Below are positions 25,053 through 33,837 of a stretch of DNA of 64,000 nucleotides, piece by piece. The notes below the pieces were generated by a model, which saw only the letters and a list, made by a program, of their open reading frames with translations, ran no database searches and had not been told where the DNA came from. Position 1 is the first letter of the stretch. The number at the start of each line of letters is the position of its first letter. The DNA comes from Microtetraspora malaysiensis (GTDB lineage Bacteria > Actinomycetota > Actinomycetes > Streptosporangiales > Streptosporangiaceae): the NCBI RefSeq assembly GCF_001528665.1, contig NZ_BBYJ01000037.1:1-64000 (forward strand), written 5' to 3'. Made by a program: the position numbers and the translations under genes.

Positions 25053-25841
25053 ATGTCGGGTCCCTTGGTCGCCGAACGACTGAGCGTCGGTCACGACGGC
25101 CGCACCATCTTGGCCGATGTCGACTTCACCCTCCCCGCGAGCGCGGTCACCGTACTCGTCGGCCCCAACGGCTGCGGAAAATCCACCATGCTGCGTACGC
25201 TCGCCGGCCTCCAGCGGCCGACCGGCGGGCAGGTACGCGTCCTGGGCGACCCCCTGGACAAGCTGAGCAGAAGGGAGCTGTCACGCCGGCTGGCCTTCCT
25301 GCCACAGACCCCCCTCGTCCCCGCCGGGATCACCGTACGCGAGCTGGCCAGGAACGGCCGCTACGCGCATCGCGGCGCGTTCTCACGGCACACCACCGAG
25401 GACCTGGAAGCCGTCGAGTGGGCGCTGCGCGTCACCAACGCGCTTCCGCTCGCGGAGAAGAGGATGAACGAACTGTCGGGCGGCGAGCGGCAACGCGCCT
25501 GGCTCGCCGCCGTTCTCGCGCAGAAGGCGGACATCCTCCTGCTCGACGAACCCACCACCTATCTCGACCTGCGCTATCAGGTCGAGGTGCTGGAGGTGGT
25601 ACGGGCACTCGCCCATGAGTACGGCATGGCCTGCGGCCTCGTCCTCCACGATCTGGGGCAGGCCTCGTCCTACGGGGACCGGGTGATGCTGACCGCCGGG
25701 GGCGAGATCCTCGGCTACGGCGAGCCGGCCGAGGTGCTGACCTCCGAGAGCATCGCCCGCGCCTTCGGCCTCGACGTCAAGGTCGTCCACGACCCCGAGA
25801 CGGGTGGGATCGCCTGCTTCCCCCGCACCTCACCCAACTGA
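25053..25841 (+). CDS. Iron-siderophore-type ABC transporter ATPase
   Basis: 262 residues of the FecE/FepC class. Walker A is GPNGCGKSTMLRTL, the Q-loop FLPQTPLVPAGIT, the signature NELSGGERQRAW, Walker B DILLLDEPTTYLDLRYQ (the TTYLDLRYQ form is typical of this class), and the H-loop VLHDLGQAS. It powers uptake through the fused permease encoded two genes later. ATG 25053 is preceded by GAAAGGCGG. It is the first gene of a six-gene operon and starts about 100 bases after the operator-like element. Confidence 0.9.
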   Translation: MSGPLVAERLSVGHDGRTILADVDFTLPASAVTVLVGPNGCGKSTMLRTLAGLQRPTGGQVRVLGDPLDKLSRRELSRRLAFLPQTPLVPAGITVRELARNGRYAHRGAFSRHTTEDLEAVEWALRVTNALPLAEKRMNELSGGERQRAWLAAVLAQKADILLLDEPTTYLDLRYQVEVLEVVRALAHEYGMACGLVLHDLGQASSYGDRVMLTAGGEILGYGEPAEVLTSESIARAFGLDVKVVHDPETGGIACFPRTSPN

Positions 25842-25918
25842 TCCGCAGGACCCACCGGCACGGCCGACCCCACGACCGACCGCACGGAATTACCCCCCAC
25901 CAGCTAAGGCAGACGACG

Positions 25919-26887
25919 ATGCGCAAATCCGCCATCCTTCTCAGCACCGTGGTCGCGGTGCTCGCCCTCGCCTCGTGTGGCTCCACACCCGCCACCACCG
26001 GCCAGTCCGGCGCCGCCCCTGCCCCGGGCGCGGCGAAGATCACCATACAGGACGGCTTCGGCCCCGTGGAGCTCGCCGCCCCCGCCACCCGCGTCGTCTC
26101 CCTCGAATGGACCTTCACCGAAGAGCTGCTCGCGCTCGGTGTGGTCCCGGTCGGCGTCGCCGACAAGGCCCTCTACAACGACTGGGTGACCGCGGGCACG
26201 CGAGTGGCCGAGTCCACGGTGGACGTCGGCACCCGCCAGGAGCCGAACCTGGAGACCATCGCCTCCCTCAAGCCCGACCTGATCGTGGGCAACGCCGACC
26301 GGCTCGCCAACAACATCGAGAGCCTCAAGGCCATCGCTCCGGTCGTCGCCTTCCGCTGGAACGATCCGGCCAAGGCGCAGCTCGCGGCCATGAAAGAGTC
26401 CTTCACGTCGCTGGGCACGGCCGTCGGGAAGGACGCCGAGGCCGCCAAGACGCTCGCCGGGCTCGACGCGACCACGGCGTCGGCGAAGGAGAAGCTCTCC
26501 GCCGTGGGCGGGACGTTCGCCCTGGCCTACCCCGCGGGAGGTGCCGGCGCCGCGACCGTGACGATCTTCGCCAAGACCTCCCTGGCCTCCCAGATCCTGG
26601 AGGAGGCCGGTATGACCAACGCGTGGACCGGCAACGCCGACTCGGACGGGCTCAGCACGGTTGGCGTCGAGGCGCTGACCAGCCTGCCCGCCGACGTGAA
26701 CTTCCTCTACGTCTCGCCGTCCTCCGACGACACCTTCCTCAAGCTGGCGGACAACAAGGTGTGGACGGGACTGCCCTTCGTCAAGGCGACCCACACCTAC
26801 AAGCTCGACCCGACCCCCTGGTTCTACGGCGGTCCCACCTCGGCCGAGCAGCTGCTCACCCAGACCGTGGCGACGCTGGTCAAATGA
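25919..26887 (+). CDS. Iron-siderophore-type substrate-binding lipoprotein
   Basis: 322 residues of the FecB/FhuD (cluster A-II) class. A lipoprotein signal MRKSAILLSTVVAVLALASC has the lipobox Cys at residue 20. The ligand domain reads PATRVVSLEWTFTEELLALG, VGTRQEPNLETIASLKPDLI and AFRWNDPAKAQLAAM, all usual for this family. The protein sits on the outer face of the membrane and delivers a chelate to the permease. Its stop overlaps the permease start by 4 bp (ATGA). Whether the ligand is a ferric siderophore, heme or cobalamin-like compound cannot be told from sequence. Confidence 0.9.
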   Translation: MRKSAILLSTVVAVLALASCGSTPATTGQSGAAPAPGAAKITIQDGFGPVELAAPATRVVSLEWTFTEELLALGVVPVGVADKALYNDWVTAGTRVAESTVDVGTRQEPNLETIASLKPDLIVGNADRLANNIESLKAIAPVVAFRWNDPAKAQLAAMKESFTSLGTAVGKDAEAAKTLAGLDATTASAKEKLSAVGGTFALAYPAGGAGAATVTIFAKTSLASQILEEAGMTNAWTGNADSDGLSTVGVEALTSLPADVNFLYVSPSSDDTFLKLADNKVWTGLPFVKATHTYKLDPTPWFYGGPTSAEQLLTQTVATLVK

Positions 26888-28932
26888 GCGCCGTCCTCGC
26901 ATCCTCCGCCCCCGCCCCGATGCGACCCACCCGGCGGCCGGCCGCCCCGGTCGCCTGCGGTCTCGCCCTCGTCCTGCTGGCCCTCGTCTTCCTCTGGCAC
27001 CTGGGCCAGGGCGCCTCCCACCTCGGTGTCGGCGACGTGCTCAGGGTGCTCACCGGCGGCGGTGACCAGCTGGCGGACGACATCGTCTTCAGCGGACGAC
27101 TGCCCCGGACGCTCGCGGGACTGGTGGCGGGACTCGCCCTGGGACTCGCGGGAGGCCTGGTCCAGGGCGGGACACGTAACCCGCTCGCGGCTCCCGACAC
27201 GCTGGGCGTGAACGCGGGCGCCTATCTGGCGGTCACGGCCGCCAGCGCGACCGGACTGAGCGTCGGCGTGCTCGGCACCGGCGCCGCCGCACTGGCCGGA
27301 GCCGTCGGCGCCGCGGCCCTCGTGTACGCGCTGGCGGGGCGGTCACTGTACGCTCCCGGGCGGGTGCTCCTGGCCGGTACGGCCGTCGCGCTCGCGGCCA
27401 CATCCCTCGCGCTGATGCTGCAGATGCTCGACGAGCAGACCGCACGGGGCACGTTCTTCTGGGGCAACGGATCGCTGATCCAGACCGGGCTGACCGTCCC
27501 TCTCTGGACCGGTGCGGCGACCCTCGTCCTCGCCATGGCCGTACCCGCGCTGGTCCGCCCGCTCGACCTGCTCTCCCTGGGCGACGACACAGCGGAGGCC
27601 ATGGGGATCAACGCGGGACGCATGCGCCTTTACGTCCTGCTGCTCTCCGTCGCCTTCGCCGCCGTCGCGGTGACCGTCGCGGGACCGATCGGTTTCGTCG
27701 GCCTGGTGGCCCCGATCGCGGTCCGGATGGTGGGCGTCCACAGGCACGCCTGGTTGCTCCCCCTCTCCGGCTCGGTGGGCGCGCTGCTCGTGCTGCTCGC
27801 CGACGGCGCGGGACAGGCCCTCCAGACCGCCGCGGGCGGCGAGATCCCGGTGGGCGTCGTCACCGCGCTGGTGGGCGGCCCCGTCTTCCTGGTGCTGGTC
27901 CGCCGACTGACCACGGGCGACGCCGAGACCGGGGCCTCGGTCACCGAGTCCAGGCCGCTGACCGGCAGGCGCTACACCACGGTCGTGGCGGTGGCGGCCG
28001 TCCTGCTCGTCGCCGCGATGCTCGTCGGACTCTCCGTCGGCACACTGAGCATCGACCTGTCGCAGATGCTCAACCCCGATCCGCTGATTCAGAGCGTCCT
28101 GTCCCAGAGGTTCACGCGGGTGCTCGCCGCGACCGGCGGCGGAGCCTGCCTCGCGGTGGCGGGCGGCACCGTACAGGCCGTCATCCGCAACCCACTCGCC
28201 GAGCCGTCCCTGCTGGGGGTCACCGGTGGAGCTGCCATCGGCGCCGTCACAGTGATCACGATGGCGTCCACCGCCCCGCACTGGATGATCCCGGCGGCGG
28301 CGTCGCTCGGCGGCTTCCTCGCTCTCCTGCTGGTGATGGCCGTGGCACGACGGAAGGGCACCCTGGATCCGACCCGTGTGGTGCTCGTCGGCATCGGCCT
28401 GGCCGCGGCGACCTCGGCTGTCGTCCAGGTACTGGCCCTGCGCTCCACCATGACCATCGGCGCGGTGCTGACCTGGCTGGCGGGTTCCACCTACGGCCGC
28501 GCGGGCGAGGATCTGCTCTGGTTGGTCGTCCCGCTGGTCGTCACGGTGTTTCTCATCATCGGCACCCGGCCGCTGGACATGCTGGCGCTGGGGGAGGACC
28601 TGCCGCGCGCGTTCGGGCTCGGCCTCGGCCGGGTCCGCCTCCTCGTCCTGATGGGCGCGGTGGCCCTCGCCGCTGGGACCGCCGCGACGATCGGCGCGGT
28701 CGGCTTCGTCGGGCTGATCGCGCCGCACCTCGCGCGGGGGTTCGTCGGCTCCTCACACCGGAGGATGCTGCCCGTGGCCGCGCTCCTGGGGGCCGCCCTG
28801 GTGGTCGTCGCCGACACGATCGGCCGTCTCGTCATCGACCCGCGGCAGGTCCCCGTGGGTGTGATGACGGCGCTGGTCGGGACCCCGTACATGATCTGGC
28901 TGCTCCGCTCGAACCGGAAGGTGAACCGTTGA
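26884..28932 (+). CDS. Fused double permease of a siderophore ABC transporter (FhuB type)
   Basis: 682 residues, two FecCD permease halves in one chain, about 20 helices. Half 1 contains FSGRLPRTLAGLVAGLALGL, GGLVQGGTRNPLAAPDTLG and IGFVGLVAPIAVRMVGVHRH. Half 2 contains RFTRVLAATGGGACLAVAGG, VQAVIRNPLAEPSLLGVTGG and VGFVGLIAPHLARGFVGSSH. The duplicated NPLA and GLIAPH signatures define the family. It needs only one permease gene, as in E. coli fhuB. ATG 26884 overlaps the binding-protein stop; the frame extends further upstream only as a shadow. TTG of the next gene overlaps its own stop. Confidence 0.92.
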   Translation: MSAVLASSAPAPMRPTRRPAAPVACGLALVLLALVFLWHLGQGASHLGVGDVLRVLTGGGDQLADDIVFSGRLPRTLAGLVAGLALGLAGGLVQGGTRNPLAAPDTLGVNAGAYLAVTAASATGLSVGVLGTGAAALAGAVGAAALVYALAGRSLYAPGRVLLAGTAVALAATSLALMLQMLDEQTARGTFFWGNGSLIQTGLTVPLWTGAATLVLAMAVPALVRPLDLLSLGDDTAEAMGINAGRMRLYVLLLSVAFAAVAVTVAGPIGFVGLVAPIAVRMVGVHRHAWLLPLSGSVGALLVLLADGAGQALQTAAGGEIPVGVVTALVGGPVFLVLVRRLTTGDAETGASVTESRPLTGRRYTTVVAVAAVLLVAAMLVGLSVGTLSIDLSQMLNPDPLIQSVLSQRFTRVLAATGGGACLAVAGGTVQAVIRNPLAEPSLLGVTGGAAIGAVTVITMASTAPHWMIPAAASLGGFLALLLVMAVARRKGTLDPTRVVLVGIGLAAATSAVVQVLALRSTMTIGAVLTWLAGSTYGRAGEDLLWLVVPLVVTVFLIIGTRPLDMLALGEDLPRAFGLGLGRVRLLVLMGAVALAAGTAATIGAVGFVGLIAPHLARGFVGSSHRRMLPVAALLGAALVVVADTIGRLVIDPRQVPVGVMTALVGTPYMIWLLRSNRKVNR

Positions 28933-29999
28933 GCCTCGACCCCGGCGAGTTCCTCGCCGTCGCCTGTCAGATGGACACCGTGGACGGCGCCGTCGGCCAG
29001 AACCTCAAGCAGATGGTCACGATGATCGACTGGGCCATGGAGGGCTACTCGGCCCTCGGCGTCCCGGTCCGGCTGATCGTCTTTCCCGAGCTGGCGATCC
29101 ACGGTTCGGTCGGCGCGACCTACGCGGACAAGCGGCGTCACGCGATCGAGCTCCCCGGGCCGGAGATCGAGGAACTCGCCGAGAAGGCCAGGTCCCACGG
29201 CGTCTATCTCGTGGCGGGCACGGTCTTCGAGTATGAGCCGGAGTACGACGCGGTATTCAACACGCTGGTGATGCTTGCGCCGTCCGGGGAGATCGCGCTC
29301 CGCTACCGCAAGGTCAACGTCTGGTATCCGCTGGAGACGACCCAGTCGCCGATCGACCTGCTCGGCGAGGGGTACGACACCGCCAGGTTCCCGTTGTTCC
29401 CGGTCGCCCACACCGAGATCGGCACCATCGGCGGGCTCATCTGCTACGACGGATTCTTTCCCGAGGTCACGCGGCAACTGGCGGCCGAAGGCGCGGAGAT
29501 CTTCGTGCGCGCCTCGGCGATCATGGACCCCTGGGGCTCCGGGCCGACCGGCGCGAGCGTCATGACCGACCGGATGCGTTCCCTGGAGAACCTCGCCTAC
29601 ACGGTGAGCGCGCAGCGCGGGTCCAGCCCGCGGACGGGTCCGCCGTTCTCGTGGCCGGGCCGCAGTTCGATCGTGGACTTCGAGGGCCGCGTGCTCAGCG
29701 AGGCGGAGCGCGGCGAGGAGATCATCATGGCCAGGATCGACGCCAACCGGGTGCGCGCGTACCGCGAGTCCGTACTCGGCGGCAACATGCTGGCACACAA
29801 CCGCACCGAAGCCTACGACTACCTGACGAGGCCCGGTCCCGGGCCGCGCCCGCGGCTCTCCACGGGCCGGACGGTGTCCGAGACGGAGCACTTCGCCACC
29901 GCCCGCGAGCAGAACGACGCCTACTGGGCCGGCTACTACGAGCGGGACCCCTTCTGGAGACGCCGGCGCGATCTGGCGGCCCGCGAGAGGGACGCCTAG
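28929..29999 (+). CDS. Nitrilase-superfamily carbon-nitrogen hydrolase
   Basis: 356 residues with the complete Glu-Lys-Cys triad: E54 in IVFPELAIHG, K128 in RYRKVNVWY, and C172 in GGLICYDGFFPE. The superfamily includes amidases, carbamoylases and nitrilases. Length and the YDGFFPEVTR motif point to an aliphatic amidase-like branch. TTG 28929 overlaps the permease stop TGA, so translation is coupled to import. Cytoplasmic. In context it may hydrolyse an amide or carbamoyl group of the imported ligand. Confidence 0.85.
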   Translation: MSLDPGEFLAVACQMDTVDGAVGQNLKQMVTMIDWAMEGYSALGVPVRLIVFPELAIHGSVGATYADKRRHAIELPGPEIEELAEKARSHGVYLVAGTVFEYEPEYDAVFNTLVMLAPSGEIALRYRKVNVWYPLETTQSPIDLLGEGYDTARFPLFPVAHTEIGTIGGLICYDGFFPEVTRQLAAEGAEIFVRASAIMDPWGSGPTGASVMTDRMRSLENLAYTVSAQRGSSPRTGPPFSWPGRSSIVDFEGRVLSEAERGEEIIMARIDANRVRAYRESVLGGNMLAHNRTEAYDYLTRPGPGPRPRLSTGRTVSETEHFATAREQNDAYWAGYYERDPFWRRRRDLAARERDA

Positions 30000-30038
30000 C
30001 AACCGCGTTGTCTCACCCGAAATGGACAAAGGAGTGCG

Positions 30039-31514
30039 ATGGAGCCACACGGCACGCCGACGGGCGCGATGCGGGAGATCACGGATCGAGCGCTCGACAC
30101 CGCCGTGAGCGCGGGCGCCGACTACGCGGACGTTCGCGTCGTACGGCGGGTGGAGGAGTCGGTGACGGTGCGCACCGGCCGGGTGGAGTCCATCGCCTCG
30201 GACGAGAGCGAGGGCGTCGGCGTCCGGGTGTTCGCGTACGGAGCATGGGGCTTCGCGGCGACACACCGGTATGACGCGGACGCGATCGACCGGGCCGCGG
30301 CCGAGGCGGTACGGCTCGCGAAGGGCGCGGCGCCCTCACTCAGGCGCCGCGTCAGCCTGGCGGAGCGCCCCCGCGCCTACGGCACGTACGCCACGCCCGT
30401 GCGTGAGGATCCCTTCGCGCTCCCGCTGGAGGTCAAGGTCGCCGACCTGCTCGACGCCGACGCCGCGCTGGCCGTCCCCGGAGTCGTGTCGACCGCGTCG
30501 ACGTACGCCGCCCAGCGGGAGTGGAAGACCTTCGCGGCGACGGACGGCAGCCTCACCGAGCAGGTGTTCACGCACGTGGGCGCGGGCATCGAGGCGCACG
30601 CGGTGAAGGGAAGCGAGCACCAGCGGCGCAGCTACCCCGAGGCGCGGGGCGGCCGCTGGCAGCAGGCGGGATACGAGTTCATCCGCGAGCTCGACCTGAA
30701 GGGGAACGCGGCCCGATGCGGAGGCGAGGCCGTCGCTCTGCTGACGGCCCCGCCGTGCCCCGAGGGCCCCGCCACGGTCGTCATCGACCCCAGCCAGCTC
30801 TACCTGCAGATCCACGAGTCGTGCGGGCACGCCACCGAGCTCGACCGGGTCTTCGGCGCGGAGGCGAGTTACGCGGGGACCAGCTTCCTGACCGCAGGCC
30901 TGCTGGACTCGCGTTTCAGGTACGGCTCGGACCTGGTCACCCTGGTCGCCGACGCCACGGTGCCCGGCGGCCCGGGATCGTTCGGCTGGGACGACGAGGG
31001 GGTGGCGGCGCAGCGGACCACCCTGGTGGAGAACGGGATCCTCACCGGCTATCTGACCTCGCGGGACACGGCTCCCCGCATCGGCAGGGAGTCCGGCGGC
31101 GCCGTGCGCGCCGAGAGCTGGAACCGGCTCCCGCTGGTCCGCATGACCAACGTCAACCTCGTGCCGGTGCCCGGCATGAGCCTCCAGGACATCGTGGCCG
31201 ACACCGACGACGGCCTCTACCTGACCCAGAACCGCAGCTGGTCGATCGACGACCGCCGATGGAACTTCCAGTTCGGCACGGAGATCGCCTACGAGATCAA
31301 GGGCGGCAGGCTGGGGCGCATCCTGAGGAACCCCGTCTACTCGGGGATCACTCCGGAGTTCTGGCGCTCCTGCGACGCGGTCGCCGACGAGCGGAGCTAC
31401 GTCATGTACGGCAACCCCAACTGCGCCAAGGGCCTTCCGCCGCAATGCGTGCAGGTCGGCCACGGCACTTCGGGCGCACGGTTCCGAGGCGTGCGGATGG
31501 GGGCGGGACGATGA
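30039..31514 (+). CDS. tldD: TldD-like metalloprotease subunit
   Basis: 491 residues of the TldD/PmbA (U62) family. The zinc motif HExxxH is present as HESCGHATE near residue 265, followed by FGAEASYAGTSF and later GSFGWDDEGVAAQRT, WNRLPLVRMTNVNL and GLYLTQNRSWSIDD. The family degrades unfolded or modified peptides through a narrow chamber formed with TldE; in E. coli it matures microcin B17 and degrades CcdA. ATG 30039 follows AAAGGAG. It starts 39 bases after the nitrilase and overlaps the TldE start by 4 bp, so the two are made together. Confidence 0.9.
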   Translation: MEPHGTPTGAMREITDRALDTAVSAGADYADVRVVRRVEESVTVRTGRVESIASDESEGVGVRVFAYGAWGFAATHRYDADAIDRAAAEAVRLAKGAAPSLRRRVSLAERPRAYGTYATPVREDPFALPLEVKVADLLDADAALAVPGVVSTASTYAAQREWKTFAATDGSLTEQVFTHVGAGIEAHAVKGSEHQRRSYPEARGGRWQQAGYEFIRELDLKGNAARCGGEAVALLTAPPCPEGPATVVIDPSQLYLQIHESCGHATELDRVFGAEASYAGTSFLTAGLLDSRFRYGSDLVTLVADATVPGGPGSFGWDDEGVAAQRTTLVENGILTGYLTSRDTAPRIGRESGGAVRAESWNRLPLVRMTNVNLVPVPGMSLQDIVADTDDGLYLTQNRSWSIDDRRWNFQFGTEIAYEIKGGRLGRILRNPVYSGITPEFWRSCDAVADERSYVMYGNPNCAKGLPPQCVQVGHGTSGARFRGVRMGAGR

Positions 31515-32851
31515 ACCTCGAACGATACGCCGATCGGGTGCTGGAGACGGCGCGCCGGCACGGCGCGACCGACGCCGAGGTGAGCGTGGAGGCCCGGGTC
31601 GCCGCGCTGACCCGGTTCGCCAACTCCGAGATCCACCAGAGTGTCGCCGAGGACACCGTTCGGGTCACTCTCCGCTACGTCCACGGCAGGCGGTACGGCA
31701 TGGCCGCCACGGGGCGCCTGGACGACGCCGCGCTCGAATCCCTTGTCGAGCGCGCGTCGGCGAACGCGCGCAGCACGGCCGAGAGCGACGACTGGCCCGG
31801 CCTTCCGGAACCGGGTCCGATCCCGGAAGTGACAGGCGCCTACGCGGCATCGACCGGCGAGGCCACAGCCGAGCGCCGGGTCGAGACCGTGCGCGAGGTC
31901 GTCGCCGCGGCGGACGCCGCCGGCGTGGCCGCGTTCGGCTCCTTCACGACCGGCGCCGTCACCACGGCCGTGATCAGCACACGGGGTGTGCGAGCCGTCC
32001 AGACCAGGAGCGACGCCTGGCTGGTTACCGTGCACATGTCGCCCGGCGGCGGCACCGGCTACGCCGAGACCTGCGCGGTGGACGTGGCGGACGTCGACGG
32101 CGCGGCCCTCGGCCGGGAGGCGGCCGGCAAGGCGCGCGCCGACGATCACGCGGTCGACCTCGCGCCGGGGGAGTATCCCGTGGTCTTGGAGGAGTACGCC
32201 GTGGTGGACCTGCTGGCCAAGCTCGGCAGGTGCGGCTTCAACGCGCTCGCCGCGCAGGAGGGGCAGTCCTTCGCGGCCCCCGGCCTCCGCGTGGCCAGCG
32301 ATCTCGTCACCGTCTGGGACGATGGCACCGACCCCGCGGGGCTTCCCACGGCCTTCGACCACGAGGGCGTCGGGAAAGAGCGCGTCAGCCTCATCGATCG
32401 CGGCAGATGCGTCGGACTGGTCCACGACACCCGCACCGCAGCCAGGGCCGGGATCAGGTCCACCGGGCATGCGCTGCCCGCGCCCAACCCGGTCGGGCCC
32501 CTTCCGACGAACATGTTCATGGCGCCGGGCGCGTCAACACGGGAAGAGCTGGTCGGGCGGCTGGACCGGGGGCTCCTCGTCACACGCTTCTACTACACCA
32601 ACCCAGTGAACCCGAAGCGCGGGATCGTCACCGGGGTGACCCGGGACGGCGTCTTCCTCGTCGAGCACGGCGAGATCGTCTCCCCTGTCCGCGACCTGCG
32701 CTTCAGCGTGAGCTACCTGGACGTGCTGCGGGGCGTCGCGGCGGTCGGCAAGGAGCGCAAGACGCTGCGCGGCTGGTACGGAGGGGTGTCGGTGCTCGGC
32801 GACATCACCGTTCCCGCCGTCCTCGTGGACAGCTTCCGTTTCTCCGGCTAG
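31511..32851 (+). CDS. tldE: TldE/PmbA-like protease partner subunit
   Basis: 446 residues of the TldD/PmbA family without the HExxxH zinc motif, as expected for the TldE partner. Family motifs include FANSEIHQSVAEDTVRVTLR, the central PGEYPVVLEEYAVVDLLA, and SYLDVLRG near the C-terminus. ATG 31511 overlaps the TldD stop (ATGA). It is the last gene of the operon; FhuF converges from 23 bases away. TldE confines and positions substrate peptides for TldD. Linkage to an importer suggests the pair digests an imported peptide-like chelator, or matures one. Confidence 0.88.
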   Translation: MNLERYADRVLETARRHGATDAEVSVEARVAALTRFANSEIHQSVAEDTVRVTLRYVHGRRYGMAATGRLDDAALESLVERASANARSTAESDDWPGLPEPGPIPEVTGAYAASTGEATAERRVETVREVVAAADAAGVAAFGSFTTGAVTTAVISTRGVRAVQTRSDAWLVTVHMSPGGGTGYAETCAVDVADVDGAALGREAAGKARADDHAVDLAPGEYPVVLEEYAVVDLLAKLGRCGFNALAAQEGQSFAAPGLRVASDLVTVWDDGTDPAGLPTAFDHEGVGKERVSLIDRGRCVGLVHDTRTAARAGIRSTGHALPAPNPVGPLPTNMFMAPGASTREELVGRLDRGLLVTRFYYTNPVNPKRGIVTGVTRDGVFLVEHGEIVSPVRDLRFSVSYLDVLRGVAAVGKERKTLRGWYGGVSVLGDITVPAVLVDSFRFSG

Positions 32852-32874
32852 CCGTGATGCCGGGCAGCGACGGC

Positions 32875-33699
32875 TCATCGGGCTCCCCGAGATTCCCATA
32901 CGGCACGAGTCCACCGGTCGCGGCGCGCGCCGGGGTCCTCCAGCGCGCAATCGCCGCATTTGTGGCCGTCCCGCGCCCGGTAGTACAGGCAGCAGCTGTG
33001 GCGGACGAAGAACGGGTGGCCGGGCGCCGGTTCCGCCAGCTCGCCCTTGTCCCGGAGGAGGCCCAGGTCGAGCAGCTCGCGGGCCAGCGAGAGGGCCGCT
33101 CCGGTGAGCTCGGGGCGTACGCGGGCGAGGGCGCGGACGGTCCCGGCCAGCGAGGAGGCCACGTTGCCCCACAGCAGGCCCGGAGCGATCTTCACGACCC
33201 TCTGGACCGCCTCGGCGAGCGGTTCCAGCAACCCGGGCACCACGGTGTGGTACATCCGCTCGGCTGTCCGCGCCGGGTCGCGGATCTCCCAGCCGGCGAG
33301 ATCGGTGGTGCGCAGCGGCGGCGGCACGCCGTCGGGCGCCGGCCGCCAGTGGACGCGCCCTGGGAGCAGCTCGATGAGCAGGCCGTGGACGACCGCCGCG
33401 CCGAAGAGAGGCGAGCACAGCCGGGAGGCGAGCTTCTGGAACAAGATCGAGGCGGCTACCCGGGTCTCGGCGGTGCCCAGGCGCTCGGCGACGTCCCCGA
33501 TCCGCTGTTCCAGGACGCCGGCATCGGTGAGCAGGTCGGTGAACGGGCGCCATCCGGTCTCGACCCGGCCGACGCCGAGCTCGAAGCGGTCCCCCATGGA
33601 GGAGACGTCGGCGACCGCCTGGAAGACGGCCGAGGGAGGGGCGGGCGGCGGGTCCGCGTGAAGTCGTGTCGGCCGCGAACTGCGCTGGTCCATCGTCAC
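32875..33699 (-). CDS. FhuF-like ferric-siderophore reductase
   Basis: About 274 residues, GTG 33699 or ATG 33693. The C-terminus carries the FhuF [2Fe-2S] pattern CC-x10-C-x2-C: HSCCLYYRARDGHKCGDCAL. The middle reads SILFQKLASRLCSPLFGAAV and PGLLWGNVASSLAG, as in actinobacterial FhuF-like proteins. E. coli FhuF reduces hydroxamate-bound iron to release it in the cytoplasm. It converges on the TldDE end of the importer operon, which strongly supports a ferric chelate as the transported ligand. A hairpin at 33754-33794 separates it from the upstream VIT gene, so it may have its own promoter in the short gap. Confidence 0.88.
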   Translation of the reverse strand: MTMDQRSSRPTRLHADPPPAPPSAVFQAVADVSSMGDRFELGVGRVETGWRPFTDLLTDAGVLEQRIGDVAERLGTAETRVAASILFQKLASRLCSPLFGAAVVHGLLIELLPGRVHWRPAPDGVPPPLRTTDLAGWEIRDPARTAERMYHTVVPGLLEPLAEAVQRVVKIAPGLLWGNVASSLAGTVRALARVRPELTGAALSLARELLDLGLLRDKGELAEPAPGHPFFVRHSCCLYYRARDGHKCGDCALEDPGARRDRWTRAVWESRGAR

Positions 33700-33753
33700 A
33701 CCGCCGGTCTGGTCAGGGCCGCGCGTCCGCGCGGCGGTAGGGCGATCTGGGAA

Positions 33754-33794
33754 CCCTCAGCGGCGGCCGCTATTCGCGGGGCCGCCGCTGAGGG
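33754..33794 (-). terminator. Strong hairpin after the VIT-family gene
   Basis: A perfect 15-bp stem, CCCTCAGCGGCGGCC with GGCCGCCGCTGAGGG, and an 11-base loop. It is downstream of the minus-strand VIT gene stop at 33838 and upstream of FhuF, so it likely uncouples the two. Confidence 0.65.
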
Positions 33795-33837
33795 GGCATT
33801 GGAGCCGCGGGCGGTGGAGGATCACCGGCCCGCCGGG

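Noticed and set aside
25804-26883. Long in-frame extension upstream of the fused permease
   Set aside because: It is antisense or out-of-frame shadow of the binding-protein gene; the permease starts at ATG 26884 with an ATGA overlap.
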